The notes under the pieces: model-generated
Database searches by the model: none
Told to the model about the DNA's origin: nothing
What the model saw: the letters and a program-made list of their open reading frames with translations, nothing else
Shown here: positions 33,195 through 41,788 of the stretch, piece by piece
Layout of the letters: each line of letters begins with the position of its first letter
How positions within the stretch are numbered: position 1 is the stretch's first letter
Assembly (NCBI GenBank): GCA_035533095.1
Contig: DATLUM010000090.1
Span: 1-57,885 of the forward strand
Reading direction: 5' to 3'
Length of the DNA: 57,885 nucleotides
Source: Acidimicrobiales bacterium
GTDB taxonomy: Bacteria; Actinomycetota; Acidimicrobiia; Acidimicrobiales; Palsa-688
Made by a program: the position numbers and the translations under genes

Positions 33195-33917
33195 CTACTC
33201 GGTAACGATCCGCCGGAAGCCCTCCGCCAGGCGCCCCGCGCCCCACCCCGCCCTCACCGCAGTCTCGGCCAACCAGGACCGGATCCACCCGTCCAGCTCC
33301 CCGCCCGAGTCGACCGACTGGCTGACGTGGCACCTGAGCGCCGACAGCTTGCGGTCGATGGTCCCCGTGACGTCGACGAAGACGTCGGGCGCCGGCGCGG
33401 CCATCAGCCACAGCTCGCCCACCGTGTGGGCCTCCAGGCCCTCTTCCAGCAGCTCGGGGAACGCGAAGGGGTTGCGGGCGTCGGGATAGACGGCGCAGGT
33501 AGCGGCTTCACCGACCGCCAGGTGGTCCGGGTGGCTAGCGAAGATCCGGTCCCACAGGCGGTCCGGGCTCTGGGTCACGACCCGCTGGGGCTGCACCTGC
33601 CGGATGACCCTCGAGATGTCCCTTCGCAGGTCGATCGAAGCCGCCACCCGTCCGTCGGGGTAACCGAGCCAGACCAGGTCCTTCACACCCACCTCGGCCG
33701 CAGCCGACTCCTGCTCGACCCGGCGGATCCGGCGCATCTCGTCCCGCGACACCGTCGGGTCCGAGCCGCCGGCGTCGCCGTCGGTCACGACGCAGTAGGT
33801 CACGTGAGCGCCGGCATCCGTCCACACCGCGACCGACCCCGCCACGCCGAAGTCCACGTCGTCGGGGTGCGCCGTCACAATCAGGATGCGCTCGGGAACC
33901 GGCATCTCGATCGACAC
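33195..33917 (-). CDS. PIG-L family zinc deacetylase (LmbE-like)
   Basis: 240-aa zinc-dependent N-acetylglucosamine or amide deacetylase, the family of MshB and Mca in mycothiol metabolism. The zinc motif AHPDDVDFG is at the N-terminus and the second ligand is in ASHPDHLAVG; TDGDAGGSD and VWLGYPDGRV are also typical. The GTG start is six bases after a TACTTT box; an ATG twelve bases in (MPVPER) is possible. The exact substrate (mycothiol precursor, conjugate or other) is not decided by sequence. It is divergent from ahcY. Confidence 0.88.
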   Translation of the reverse strand: MSIEMPVPERILIVTAHPDDVDFGVAGSVAVWTDAGAHVTYCVVTDGDAGGSDPTVSRDEMRRIRRVEQESAAAEVGVKDLVWLGYPDGRVAASIDLRRDISRVIRQVQPQRVVTQSPDRLWDRIFASHPDHLAVGEAATCAVYPDARNPFAFPELLEEGLEAHTVGELWLMAAPAPDVFVDVTGTIDRKLSALRCHVSQSVDSGGELDGWIRSWLAETAVRAGWGAGRLAEGFRRIVTE

Positions 33918-33923
33918 GAAACG

Positions 33924-33929
33924 AAAGTA
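33924..33929 (-). promoter_or_regulatory. -10 box (TACTTT) of leaderless PIG-L gene
   Basis: TACTTT on the minus strand ends six bases before the GTG at 33917; about 20 bases from the presumed ahcY -10 box, so the two promoters are back-to-back. Confidence 0.55.
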
Positions 33930-33948
33930 CCTCCCCGCGGCCGTCGCC

Positions 33949-33954
33949 TAAGCT
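33949..33954 (+). promoter_or_regulatory. Likely -10 box (TAAGCT) of ahcY
   Basis: TAAGCT would place the transcript start near 33961 and give a leader of about 135 nt, in contrast with the leaderless genes around it. Confidence 0.45.
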
Positions 33955-33960
33955 CTGACC

Positions 33961-34095
33961 TGAACCGGGCTGACCAGACGGGAAGGGCCTGAAGGCCCCA
34001 GCCTGGACGACTTGGCCGCTGCACGCCCCCGCGTCGGCAGGCCGGAAAACCCAGCCCTGTCCCGTCTCATCCCAACCAAAAAGGAGCGCCCTCCA
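33961..34095 (+). ncRNA. Structured 5' leader of ahcY with crossing complementarities
   Basis: AGACGGGA (33976-33983) can pair with TCCCGTCT (34060-34067), enclosing GGGCCT-GA-AGGCCC (33985-33998) and a GGCC.../...GGCC arm around 34014-34043. GGGCTG (33967-33972) can pair with CAGCCC (34052-34057), which crosses the first pairing, so it forms either a pseudoknot or an alternative state. The last 15 bases hold the AAGGAG Shine-Dalgarno. It does not match the SAH or SAM riboswitch consensus that I know. Confidence 0.5.
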
Positions 34096-35529
<1,434 letters not shown>

Positions 35530-35536
35530 CGCCTCG

Positions 35537-36082
35537 ATGCGCGTCGGGGCCTACCCGGGCACCTTCGACCCGCCCACTGTCGCGCACGTCGCGATCGCGG
35601 AGGCGGCGCGGCGCCAGGGAGGTCTCGACCGCCTCGAGCTGGTGATCTGCGAGTCTCCTCTGGGGAAGAAAGACGCTCGCGTCGCGCCCTTGGAGCACCG
35701 TCTCGAGCTCCTGGCCGCGCTCTGCCGGTCCCGGCCGTGGCTGGGGATCGCCGTCAACGACTCCGAGCTGATATGCGACATCGCTGCCGGCTACGACGCC
35801 GTCGTGATGGGCGCCGACAAGTGGGCGCAGGTAGTCGACCCCGCGTGGTACGGCGGGTCGGAATCCCGACGCGACGCCGCAGTCGCCCGGTTGCCTCAGG
35901 TCCTCCTGGCGCCCCGAGGCGCGGACGTCCCGGTGGACCTCCCGCCGGGTGCGGTGCTGCTCGACCTCGAAGCGGACCACGCATCCGTCTCGTCGACCGC
36001 TGTCCGCGGTGGGCGCGTCGAGTGGCTGGCCCCCGAAGCCGCCCCCCGCTGGACTCCGGCGGGGGGTGCTGGCCCCGCGTGA
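35537..36082 (+). CDS. NadD/CoaD-like nucleotidyltransferase
   Basis: 181-aa Rossmann nucleotidylyltransferase. The N-terminal PGTFDPPTVAHVAIAE corresponds to GSFNPPHxGHL of NadD with the second His kept (AHV), and SSTAVRGG near residue 155 corresponds to the ISST-R motif that binds the ATP phosphates. VMGADKWAQVVDPAWYGG is reminiscent of nicotinamide or nicotinate mononucleotide adenylyltransferases. It is short for NadD and lacks part of the C-terminus, so the substrate is uncertain. It follows ahcY closely on the same strand. Confidence 0.8.
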   Translation: MRVGAYPGTFDPPTVAHVAIAEAARRQGGLDRLELVICESPLGKKDARVAPLEHRLELLAALCRSRPWLGIAVNDSELICDIAAGYDAVVMGADKWAQVVDPAWYGGSESRRDAAVARLPQVLLAPRGADVPVDLPPGAVLLDLEADHASVSSTAVRGGRVEWLAPEAAPRWTPAGGAGPA

Positions 36083-36132
36083 TCGCACCCCGTTAGCCTC
36101 TGGCCGATGTCCGCCCGCTTTCTCCACCCCGA

Positions 36133-36300
36133 GTGAGCCTGTTGATAGCGGCGGGCATCTGTCTGGTAGCGGCGCAACTGGTGGGGATCTACGGCCTCAA
36201 GACGCGCAAGGCCGATCTGGTCTTCGCGATCGTGATGATCGCTCTCCTCGCCGCGGCGATCCTCATGGGCATCGAGTACGCCTACCACCGCGTCCACTAG
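36133..36300 (+). CDS. Small two-helix membrane protein, unknown
   Basis: 55 aa from GTG: SLLIAAGICLVAAQLVGIYG forms a first hydrophobic helix, KTRKAD a short charged turn, and LVFAIVMIALLAAAILMGIE a second helix, ending YAYHRVH. The compact hairpin with a positive loop looks like a real inner-membrane protein. There is no strong Shine-Dalgarno. Family not recognised. It lies 50 bases after the NadD-like gene on the same strand. Confidence 0.55.
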   Translation: MSLLIAAGICLVAAQLVGIYGLKTRKADLVFAIVMIALLAAAILMGIEYAYHRVH

Positions 36301-36472
36301 GCAACCGGAGCGATAGCCCTGTCGGATCGAATCGCCCGGCGGCCCCCTTCGGGGACAACGACCGGCCGCTTCGATCCACCAGCCCTCCACTCCGGATCGC
36401 TGCACGCCGCGGCAGCCGTCCTTTCGCGGGCAGGGCGCGGTCGAGAGCGGCGGGGCGACGGAAGACCGAGAC

Positions 36473-36492
36473 GGGCGGTCGTTGTGCCGCCC
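36473..36492. terminator. Weak stem-loop between convergent genes
   Basis: GGGCGG and CCGCCC flank an eight-base loop in the 230-base gap between the small membrane protein and the enoyl-CoA hydratase. There is no U-tract. I see nothing else in this gap. Confidence 0.25.
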
Positions 36493-36530
36493 GGATCGCG
36501 CTTCCGTCAGGCCCGTCGTCCCACGGCGAC

Positions 36531-37313
36531 TCAACGCCCGGTGAAGACGGGGTCGCGGCGTTCGAAGCTGGCCCGGGTCCCTTCGGCGAAGTCCGACGTC
36601 GACCGCAAACGGATCTGCTCGGCGTCCTCGCGGTCGGTCGCCTCCGCCACCAGGTCGGCGAGGTGGCCACGCATGGTCTGGCGGATCGAGCGGACGGCCA
36701 GCGGGGCTGACCCGGCGATCTCGCCGGCGAGCTCACGGGCGGCGCTGCGCACTTCGGACAGCGGGACCAACCGGTCCGCCAGGCCGATCCTGGACGCCTC
36801 CTCGCCGCCGATGCGCCGGCCTGTGTAGAGCAGCTCGAGCGCCCGCTGGTGACCGACTATCAGCGGGAGGGTGGCGCTGAGACCGAACCCCTGGTGGAAG
36901 CCCAGCCGGGCGAAATTGGCGGTGAAGCGGGCCTCCGGGGCGGCCACACGGAAGTCGGCCGAACACGCCAAGCCGAGGCCTCCGCCGACCGCTGCTCCCT
37001 GCACCGCGGCCACGACGGGAAGCGCTCCCCGAAGCAACCTGACCGCCTCGCTGTACAGGCTCGCGGCACCGTCCTCCGGCAATGGGGCGGCGGAGCTTTC
37101 CTGGTTGAAGTCGGCGCCGGCGCAGAAGTGCTTCCCCTCCGAGCACAGGACGATCGCCCGGCAGGTACCGCCTTCGTCGAGCCAGTCGTACGCCTCGGCG
37201 ATGGAGCGGATCAGCACGACGTCGAAGAAGTTGTTGGGTGGACGGTGGATCTCCACTTCCGCCACGAAATCGTCGCCTAGTTCCACTGTGACGTCACCGA
37301 AGCTCTGTGCCAT
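36531..37313 (-). CDS. Enoyl-CoA hydratase/isomerase family protein
   Basis: 260-aa crotonase-fold protein. HFCAGADFNQESS and AAVQGAAVGGGLGLACSADFRVA build the oxyanion hole; FARLGFHQGFGLSATLP lacks the acidic residue that hydratases use at the usual second position, so chemistry may differ (isomerase, decarboxylase or other). The ATG lies about 20 bases from the divergent Rrf2 regulator, which is well placed to control it. Confidence 0.88.
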   Translation of the reverse strand: MAQSFGDVTVELGDDFVAEVEIHRPPNNFFDVVLIRSIAEAYDWLDEGGTCRAIVLCSEGKHFCAGADFNQESSAAPLPEDGAASLYSEAVRLLRGALPVVAAVQGAAVGGGLGLACSADFRVAAPEARFTANFARLGFHQGFGLSATLPLIVGHQRALELLYTGRRIGGEEASRIGLADRLVPLSEVRSAARELAGEIAGSAPLAVRSIRQTMRGHLADLVAEATDREDAEQIRLRSTSDFAEGTRASFERRDPVFTGR

Positions 37314-37333
37314 GGGGCGCCATACTCGCGGAC

Positions 37334-37789
37334 GTGGAGATTTCCGCCAAGGGCGACTACGCCGTGAGGGCGCTGGCCGTGCTCGCCGCCGCCGGCGGCA
37401 ACTCCATGACGGTCGCCGAACTGGCCTCCGCGCAGGGGATCCCGGCCGGCTTTCTCCAGGGCATCCTCCAACGACTGCGCCAGCGCGGCATCCTCTCCAG
37501 CCACCGGGGCACCGATGGCGGCTACAGGCTTGCCCGGCCGCCGGCGGAGATCACCGTGGCGGACGTGCTCCGCGCCGTCGACGGCCCGCTCGCGGCGGTG
37601 CGGGGGCAACCCACCGAGGACATCGACTACCCGGGTGTGGCGGGGCCTCTCAAGGACGTGTGGCTGGCGCTGCGGGCCAGCATGCGGCGGGTGATCGAGC
37701 ACGTCACCCTGGAGGACATCGTCGAGGGACCGCTCCCCGGGTGCGTGACCGAGCTCAATGCCGACCCGGCCGCCTGGACGTCCGGCTAG
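37334..37789 (+). CDS. Rrf2 family transcriptional regulator lacking cluster cysteines
   Basis: 151-aa winged-helix DNA-binding protein. VEISAKGDYAVRALAVLAA starts the domain, TVAELASAQGIPAGFLQGILQRLRQRGIL is the helix-turn-helix and wing entry, and SSHRGTDGGYRLARPPAEITVADVLRAVDG is typical of the family. The three Fe-S cysteines of IscR/NsrR are missing; the only Cys is near the C-terminus. A longer version from ATG 37307 would overlap the divergent hydratase start. The stop codon falls within a 12-bp tandem repeat (37777-37800). Likely target: the adjacent hydratase and itself. Confidence 0.85.
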   Translation: MEISAKGDYAVRALAVLAAAGGNSMTVAELASAQGIPAGFLQGILQRLRQRGILSSHRGTDGGYRLARPPAEITVADVLRAVDGPLAAVRGQPTEDIDYPGVAGPLKDVWLALRASMRRVIEHVTLEDIVEGPLPGCVTELNADPAAWTSG

Positions 37790-37861
37790 ACGTCCGGCTA
37801 GACGTCAACCCCGCGATTTGGTGGACCCCTCCGGCGGGAGCCGCTAAGGTCACCCTCCGTC

Positions 37862-38836
37862 TTGAGTCTCATCGGGAAGCTCCTACGAGCTGCCTCCCAC
37901 CCCGGATTCTGGGGAGGCGGCCTCGTGAAGCGGACGATGGCCGGCATGAGTGTCGCCGTTGTCTTGTTCGGCGCGCCCGGTGCTCTGGTTGCGGTGACGG
38001 CCGGCAGGGCCGGGGCGGACGAGATCTCCACCACCCGGGCACAGATCACCGCCATCGAGTCCCAGGTATCCCAGGGGGCGAGCGCCATCCACGCCCTGAC
38101 CGTCGCGTACGACCAGGCCAACCTGGAGGCCGACGCCCTCGGACGCCAGGTCCGGGCCGACGAGGAGCAGCTGGTCCACCTGCAGCAGCAGGTCGCTACA
38201 AGCGAGCAGGCGCTGCGCCGCGAGGCCATCCTCAGCTACACCGGAGGCGTCGACCCCACGACGGCGCTCCCGCCCGGGACCGACCCTGCAGTCAGGGCCG
38301 GCTACCTCTCCATCGCCACGGGGAACGTCTCCGACAGCGTCGACCGGTACCGGACCGAGCAGTACCTGCTGAACGCCGCCGCCCAGAACCTCGAGCGGCA
38401 GCAGCAGGCCAGCCAGGCAGCGGCGCTGGAGGTGGAGGCCGCCCGGGCGACCGCCCTCGCCGAGGCCGCCTCCGAGCAGGGAAGACTGACCAGCCTGCAG
38501 GGGCGTCTCGACCACCTGCTCGCCGCCCGCACCCAGGGCATGCCGGTCAACAACGGCCTCGTCGCGGTCGTCCACTCCATAGTCTCCCCCGGCGGCGCCG
38601 GCGGCGTCTGGCTCCAGCTGCGCGAGTGCGAGTCGGGCAACAACTACCAGGCCGACACCGGGAACGGCTTCTACGGGGCGTACCAGTTCAGCCAGTCGAC
38701 CTGGACCAACCTCGGCTATCCGGGCCGACCCGACCTCGAGCCGCCGGCGATGCAGGACGCCGCCGCGCAGAAGCTGCAGTCGCAGAGCGGGTGGGGCCAG
38801 TGGCCGGCGTGCTCGGCGGCGCTCGGCCTCCGCTGA
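37862..38836 (+). CDS. Secreted coiled-coil protein with C-terminal Rpf/transglycosylase domain
   Basis: 324-aa exported protein. A hydrophobic segment at about residues 28-50 (MSVAVVLFGAPGALVAVTAG) is the signal. Residues about 58-220 are a long heptad-rich coiled coil of the PcsB/RipA N-domain type (ITAIESQVSQGASAIHAL, EEQLVHLQQQVATSEQAL). The C-terminal ~75 residues are an Rpf-like lysozyme fold: LRECESGNNYQ with catalytic Glu about 257, GFYGAYQFSQSTWTNLGY, and a Cys partner in WPACSAALGL. It should cut peptidoglycan glycan strands. The TTG start is tentative; a downstream GTG/ATG (VKRTMAGM) is possible. TAAGGT upstream may be its -10. Confidence 0.88.
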   Translation: MSLIGKLLRAASHPGFWGGGLVKRTMAGMSVAVVLFGAPGALVAVTAGRAGADEISTTRAQITAIESQVSQGASAIHALTVAYDQANLEADALGRQVRADEEQLVHLQQQVATSEQALRREAILSYTGGVDPTTALPPGTDPAVRAGYLSIATGNVSDSVDRYRTEQYLLNAAAQNLERQQQASQAAALEVEAARATALAEAASEQGRLTSLQGRLDHLLAARTQGMPVNNGLVAVVHSIVSPGGAGGVWLQLRECESGNNYQADTGNGFYGAYQFSQSTWTNLGYPGRPDLEPPAMQDAAAQKLQSQSGWGQWPACSAALGLR

Positions 38837-38880
38837 ACGCCTCCCGCTCCACCATCCCCGACGCCGCCTGCCGCCGCCGG

Positions 38881-38886
38881 TACTCT
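38881..38886 (+). promoter_or_regulatory. Possible -10 box (TACTCT) of the small zinc-ribbon gene
   Basis: TACTCT lies nine bases before the GTG at 38896, slightly further than at other leaderless genes here. Confidence 0.35.
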
Positions 38887-38895
38887 CGCCGAGCC

Positions 38896-39108
38896 GTGAC
38901 CGCCGCCGACCCCCTCCCGACCGCCACGTTCAACTGCCCGCGCTGCGCCACCGAGGTGACCGAGCGCTTCTGGGGACCCTGCACCGACTGCCGCCAGCAG
39001 CTCGCGCAGTCGACGATCGCGGCACAGCGAGACGCCGCCGGCTACGAGGCCACCAGGTTCGAGCCGGCGATGCACGTCACGCCCAACCACGTCGCGACGA
39101 AGGACTAG
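38896..39108 (+). CDS. Small zinc-ribbon-like protein
   Basis: 70-aa protein with two CxxC pairs (FNCPRCATEV and GPCTDCRQQL), 17 residues apart, the pattern of a zinc ribbon. The rest is charged and ends in PAMHVTPNHVATKD. It could bind RNA or protein. It converges on the helicase gene with four bases between the stops. Family not named with confidence. Confidence 0.7.
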   Translation: MTAADPLPTATFNCPRCATEVTERFWGPCTDCRQQLAQSTIAAQRDAAGYEATRFEPAMHVTPNHVATKD

Positions 39109-39112
39109 CCGC

Positions 39113-41143
39113 CTACCACAGCCCCCGGAGCGCGTCGTCGACGGCGGACGGCAGCGCCGCCGAGAGCGCCGGCAGAGCGACGTCGTCGCGCCGGCCGCGC
39201 ACGGCGCGGTGATCCAGCAGATCCTCTACCGACGGCGGCAGGAATCGGGTCCGCTGCCCGTAGCTGTGCGCGTCACCCCGCCCGAACGGCCCACCGTGGT
39301 GGTAGCGCAACGGGGCGTAGATGTGGAGGTGCTCGCAGGCGCGGGTCAGCGCGACGTAGAAGAGCCGGCGTTCCTCCTCTATCTCCTCCCTCGACCCGGT
39401 CGACATGTCCGAGGGGAACATCCCGTCGGCTGCGTGGATCAGGTGCACAACCCGCCACTCCCCGCCTTTCGCGGAGTGCACCGTCGACAGGATGACGTAG
39501 TCGTCATCCAGCAAGGGGGGTCCGGCAAGATCGGCGGTCGATGCCGGCGGGTCGAGCGTCAGCTCGGCGACCATCCGGGACCGGTCCTCGAACCCGCCGG
39601 CGACCCGCGCCAGCGCCTCGAGATCCCGCAGCCGCACATCAGCGTTCTCGTAGCGCCGGCGGATCATGGGCTCGAGCCCCGCCGCCAGCCTCTCCACCTG
39701 CGCCCCGGCCGCCAAAGCGGAAGTCACGCAGTCACGCAGCGCTGCCGCCAGCCTCTCCGCGTCGTTCGCGGCGCGCGCCGGCACCAGCCCCGCCGCGCCG
39801 TCGACAAAACGACCCAGCCCCTCCCCCTCCCCCACTCCCATCGCTTCCATCGCGCGGCGCGCGCCCGCCGGGCCGACACCGTCGAGCAGTTGCAGCAGCC
39901 GGTACCACGCCAGCTCGTCGCGGGGGTTGTCGAGCACGCGTAGCGCTGCGATCAGGTCCCGCACGTGGGCGGCTTCTAGGAATCGCAACCCGCCGTACTT
40001 GACGAACGGGATGTTCCGCCGGCGAAGCTCGACTTCCAACAGGTCGCTGTGGTGCGCAGTGCGGAACAGGACGGCCTGGTCGCGCAGCGCCACCCCGGCC
40101 TCGTGGTGTTCGAGGATCACGTCCGCTACAGCGTCCGCCTGCGACGCCTCGTCCGGGCATGTGGCGAGCACCGGCCGCAGGCCGCCGACCCGCTCTGTCC
40201 ATAGATGTTTGGCGTATCCCTCGGTCGCCTGCGCCAGCACGGCGTTCGCGAGGTCGAGGATCGGCTGCGTCGAGCGGTAGTTGCGCTCCAGTTTCACGAC
40301 GGTCGCGCCAGGAAAGCGGTCCGGGAAATCGAGCATGTTGCGGACGGTGGCCGCGCGGAACGCGTAGATCGACTGGGCGTCGTCGCCGACCGCCGTCAAC
40401 GGCCGTGCGCCGGCGCGCAGCGCTGCGACGATGTCGGCCTGCAACACGTTGGTGTCCTGGTACTCGTCGACGAGGATGTGGTCGTACGCGGCGGCGAGCA
40501 CGGGCCCCACCTGTGGGTCGGTCGCGGCCGCGCGCCAGTACAGGAGCATGTCGTCGAAATCGAGGACGCCCTGCGCGCGCTTGCGTTCGGTATAGAGGGA
40601 AAAGACCTGTCCGATCGCGGCTTCGTGCTCCTGTACCCAGGGAAAGTGTCTGCGCAGGACGGGCCGGAGCGGCTCCTGCGCGTTGACCACCCGCGAATAG
40701 ACGGCGACCAGCGTGTCCTTGCGGGGAAAACGACGCCGCTCCCCCTCCCCGACCTCCTGGCGCACCAGGTGCATCAGGTCGGCTGCGTCGCCCTGGTCCA
40801 TCACGCTGAAGCCCGCACCGAGGCCGAGCGCTTCGCCGTGCTGGCGCAGCAACCGGTGCGCCACGGAATGGAACGTCCCGGCGTGCACGCGGCGTGCAAC
40901 CTCCGGCCCGACCAGCGGGGCGAGCCGGCGGATCATCTCGTCCGCGGCCCGGCGGCTGAACGTCACCAGCAGCAGGCGTTCGGGAGCGGTCCCCCCCGAG
41001 ATGAGCCGGGCGAGGCGCGCCACGAGCGTCCTGGTCTTGCCCGTGCCGGCCCCCGCGACGATCAGGAGCGGGCCCCCGTCGTGCTCGACGGCCTCGCGCT
41101 GGGACTCGTCAAGGCCGGCCGACCACCGGGGCTCGTCGTGCAT
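39113..41143 (-). CDS. UvrD/PcrA-type superfamily 1 DNA helicase
   Basis: 676-aa 3'-5' helicase for repair or recombination. Motifs: Q-motif LDESQREAVEH, Walker A AGAGTGKTRT, TFSRRAADEM (Ia), VLDFDDMLLY, Walker B VDEYQDTN, GDDAQSIYAFRAA (III), RNYRSTQPIL (IV), STVHSAKGGEWRVVHL (V), and RRLFYVALTRACEHL (VI). The length is a little short of PcrA and the C-terminal DNA/RNAP-binding Tudor tail is absent, closer to UvrD2- or UvrD1-truncated types. The ATG is six bases after a TATTCT box. Confidence 0.93.
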   Translation of the reverse strand: MHDEPRWSAGLDESQREAVEHDGGPLLIVAGAGTGKTRTLVARLARLISGGTAPERLLLVTFSRRAADEMIRRLAPLVGPEVARRVHAGTFHSVAHRLLRQHGEALGLGAGFSVMDQGDAADLMHLVRQEVGEGERRRFPRKDTLVAVYSRVVNAQEPLRPVLRRHFPWVQEHEAAIGQVFSLYTERKRAQGVLDFDDMLLYWRAAATDPQVGPVLAAAYDHILVDEYQDTNVLQADIVAALRAGARPLTAVGDDAQSIYAFRAATVRNMLDFPDRFPGATVVKLERNYRSTQPILDLANAVLAQATEGYAKHLWTERVGGLRPVLATCPDEASQADAVADVILEHHEAGVALRDQAVLFRTAHHSDLLEVELRRRNIPFVKYGGLRFLEAAHVRDLIAALRVLDNPRDELAWYRLLQLLDGVGPAGARRAMEAMGVGEGEGLGRFVDGAAGLVPARAANDAERLAAALRDCVTSALAAGAQVERLAAGLEPMIRRRYENADVRLRDLEALARVAGGFEDRSRMVAELTLDPPASTADLAGPPLLDDDYVILSTVHSAKGGEWRVVHLIHAADGMFPSDMSTGSREEIEEERRLFYVALTRACEHLHIYAPLRYHHGGPFGRGDAHSYGQRTRFLPPSVEDLLDHRAVRGRRDDVALPALSAALPSAVDDALRGLW

Positions 41144-41149
41144 CCCACG

Positions 41150-41155
41150 AGAATA
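41150..41155 (-). promoter_or_regulatory. -10 box (TATTCT) of leaderless helicase gene
   Basis: TATTCT on the minus strand ends six bases before the ATG at 41143. It sits back-to-back with the maf promoter about 30 bases away. Confidence 0.6.
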
Positions 41156-41182
41156 CGCGCACTTCGAACACGTGTTCGGGAA

Positions 41183-41188
41183 TAGGCT
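41183..41188 (+). promoter_or_regulatory. -10 box (TAGGCT) of leaderless maf
   Basis: TAGGCT ends six bases before the GTG at 41195, with no Shine-Dalgarno. Confidence 0.6.
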
Positions 41189-41194
41189 GTTCGG

Positions 41195-41788
41195 GTGGGA
41201 CGCCGGCTGATCCTCGCCTCCGCCTCGCCGTCTCGGCTGCGCCTCCTCGAAGGCTCCGGCCTCCGCCCGGAGGTGATCGTCAGCCACGTATCCGAGGACG
41301 GAGTCGACCACCTCACCCCAGCCGAGGCCACCCTCGTCCTGGCGAGGCGGAAGGCCGAGTCTGTCGCAGAGAAGGTCGAGGGACCCGCGCTGGTGGTCGG
41401 CTGCGACTCGATGCTCGAGCTCGGGGACGCCACGTTCGGCAAGCCGTCGACACCCCAGGAGGCCCGCCGGCGGTGGCAGCAGATGCGCAACAGGGCCGGG
41501 ATGCTCCACACGGGTCACTGCGTCATCGACACGGACTCCGGCGCTCAGGCAGCGCACACCGACTCCGCGATCGTGCGCTTCGGCGACCCGACCGACGCCG
41601 AGATAGACGCGTACGTCGCGACGGGCGAGCCGCTGCGGGTCGCCGGCGCCTTCACCCTGGAGGGGATGTCCGCCCCGTGGATCGATTCGATCGACGGCAA
41701 CTACGGCACCATCACCGGGATCTCCATCCCCCTCCTGCGCCGGCTGCTCGCCGAGCTACGGGTGGAGATCGTCGACCTGTGGTCCTGA
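41195..41788 (+). CDS. maf: Maf family nucleotide pyrophosphatase
   Basis: 197-aa house-cleaning pyrophosphatase hydrolysing non-canonical or excess NTPs. ILASASPSRLRLLEGSGL is the N-terminal signature; VVGCDSMLELGDATFGKP carries the catalytic Asp and following Lys/Pro, and VAGAFTLEGMSAPWIDSIDGNYGTITGISIPLL is the conserved end. The stop lies 10 bases into the dus gene. Maf with a tRNA-modifying enzyme is a common housekeeping pair. Confidence 0.92.
   Translation: MGRRLILASASPSRLRLLEGSGLRPEVIVSHVSEDGVDHLTPAEATLVLARRKAESVAEKVEGPALVVGCDSMLELGDATFGKPSTPQEARRRWQQMRNRAGMLHTGHCVIDTDSGAQAAHTDSAIVRFGDPTDAEIDAYVATGEPLRVAGAFTLEGMSAPWIDSIDGNYGTITGISIPLLRRLLAELRVEIVDLWS

Noticed and set aside
33961-34095. 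SAH riboswitch
   Set aside because: Attractive because the gene is ahcY, but the GAGGAGCGCUGC and ACGGCGCUC-type core elements are absent.
36871-39108. 745-aa open frame ending in the zinc-ribbon protein
   Set aside because: Everything before GTG 38896 is a shadow of the hydratase, Rrf2 and Rpf genes; only the last 70 residues look real.
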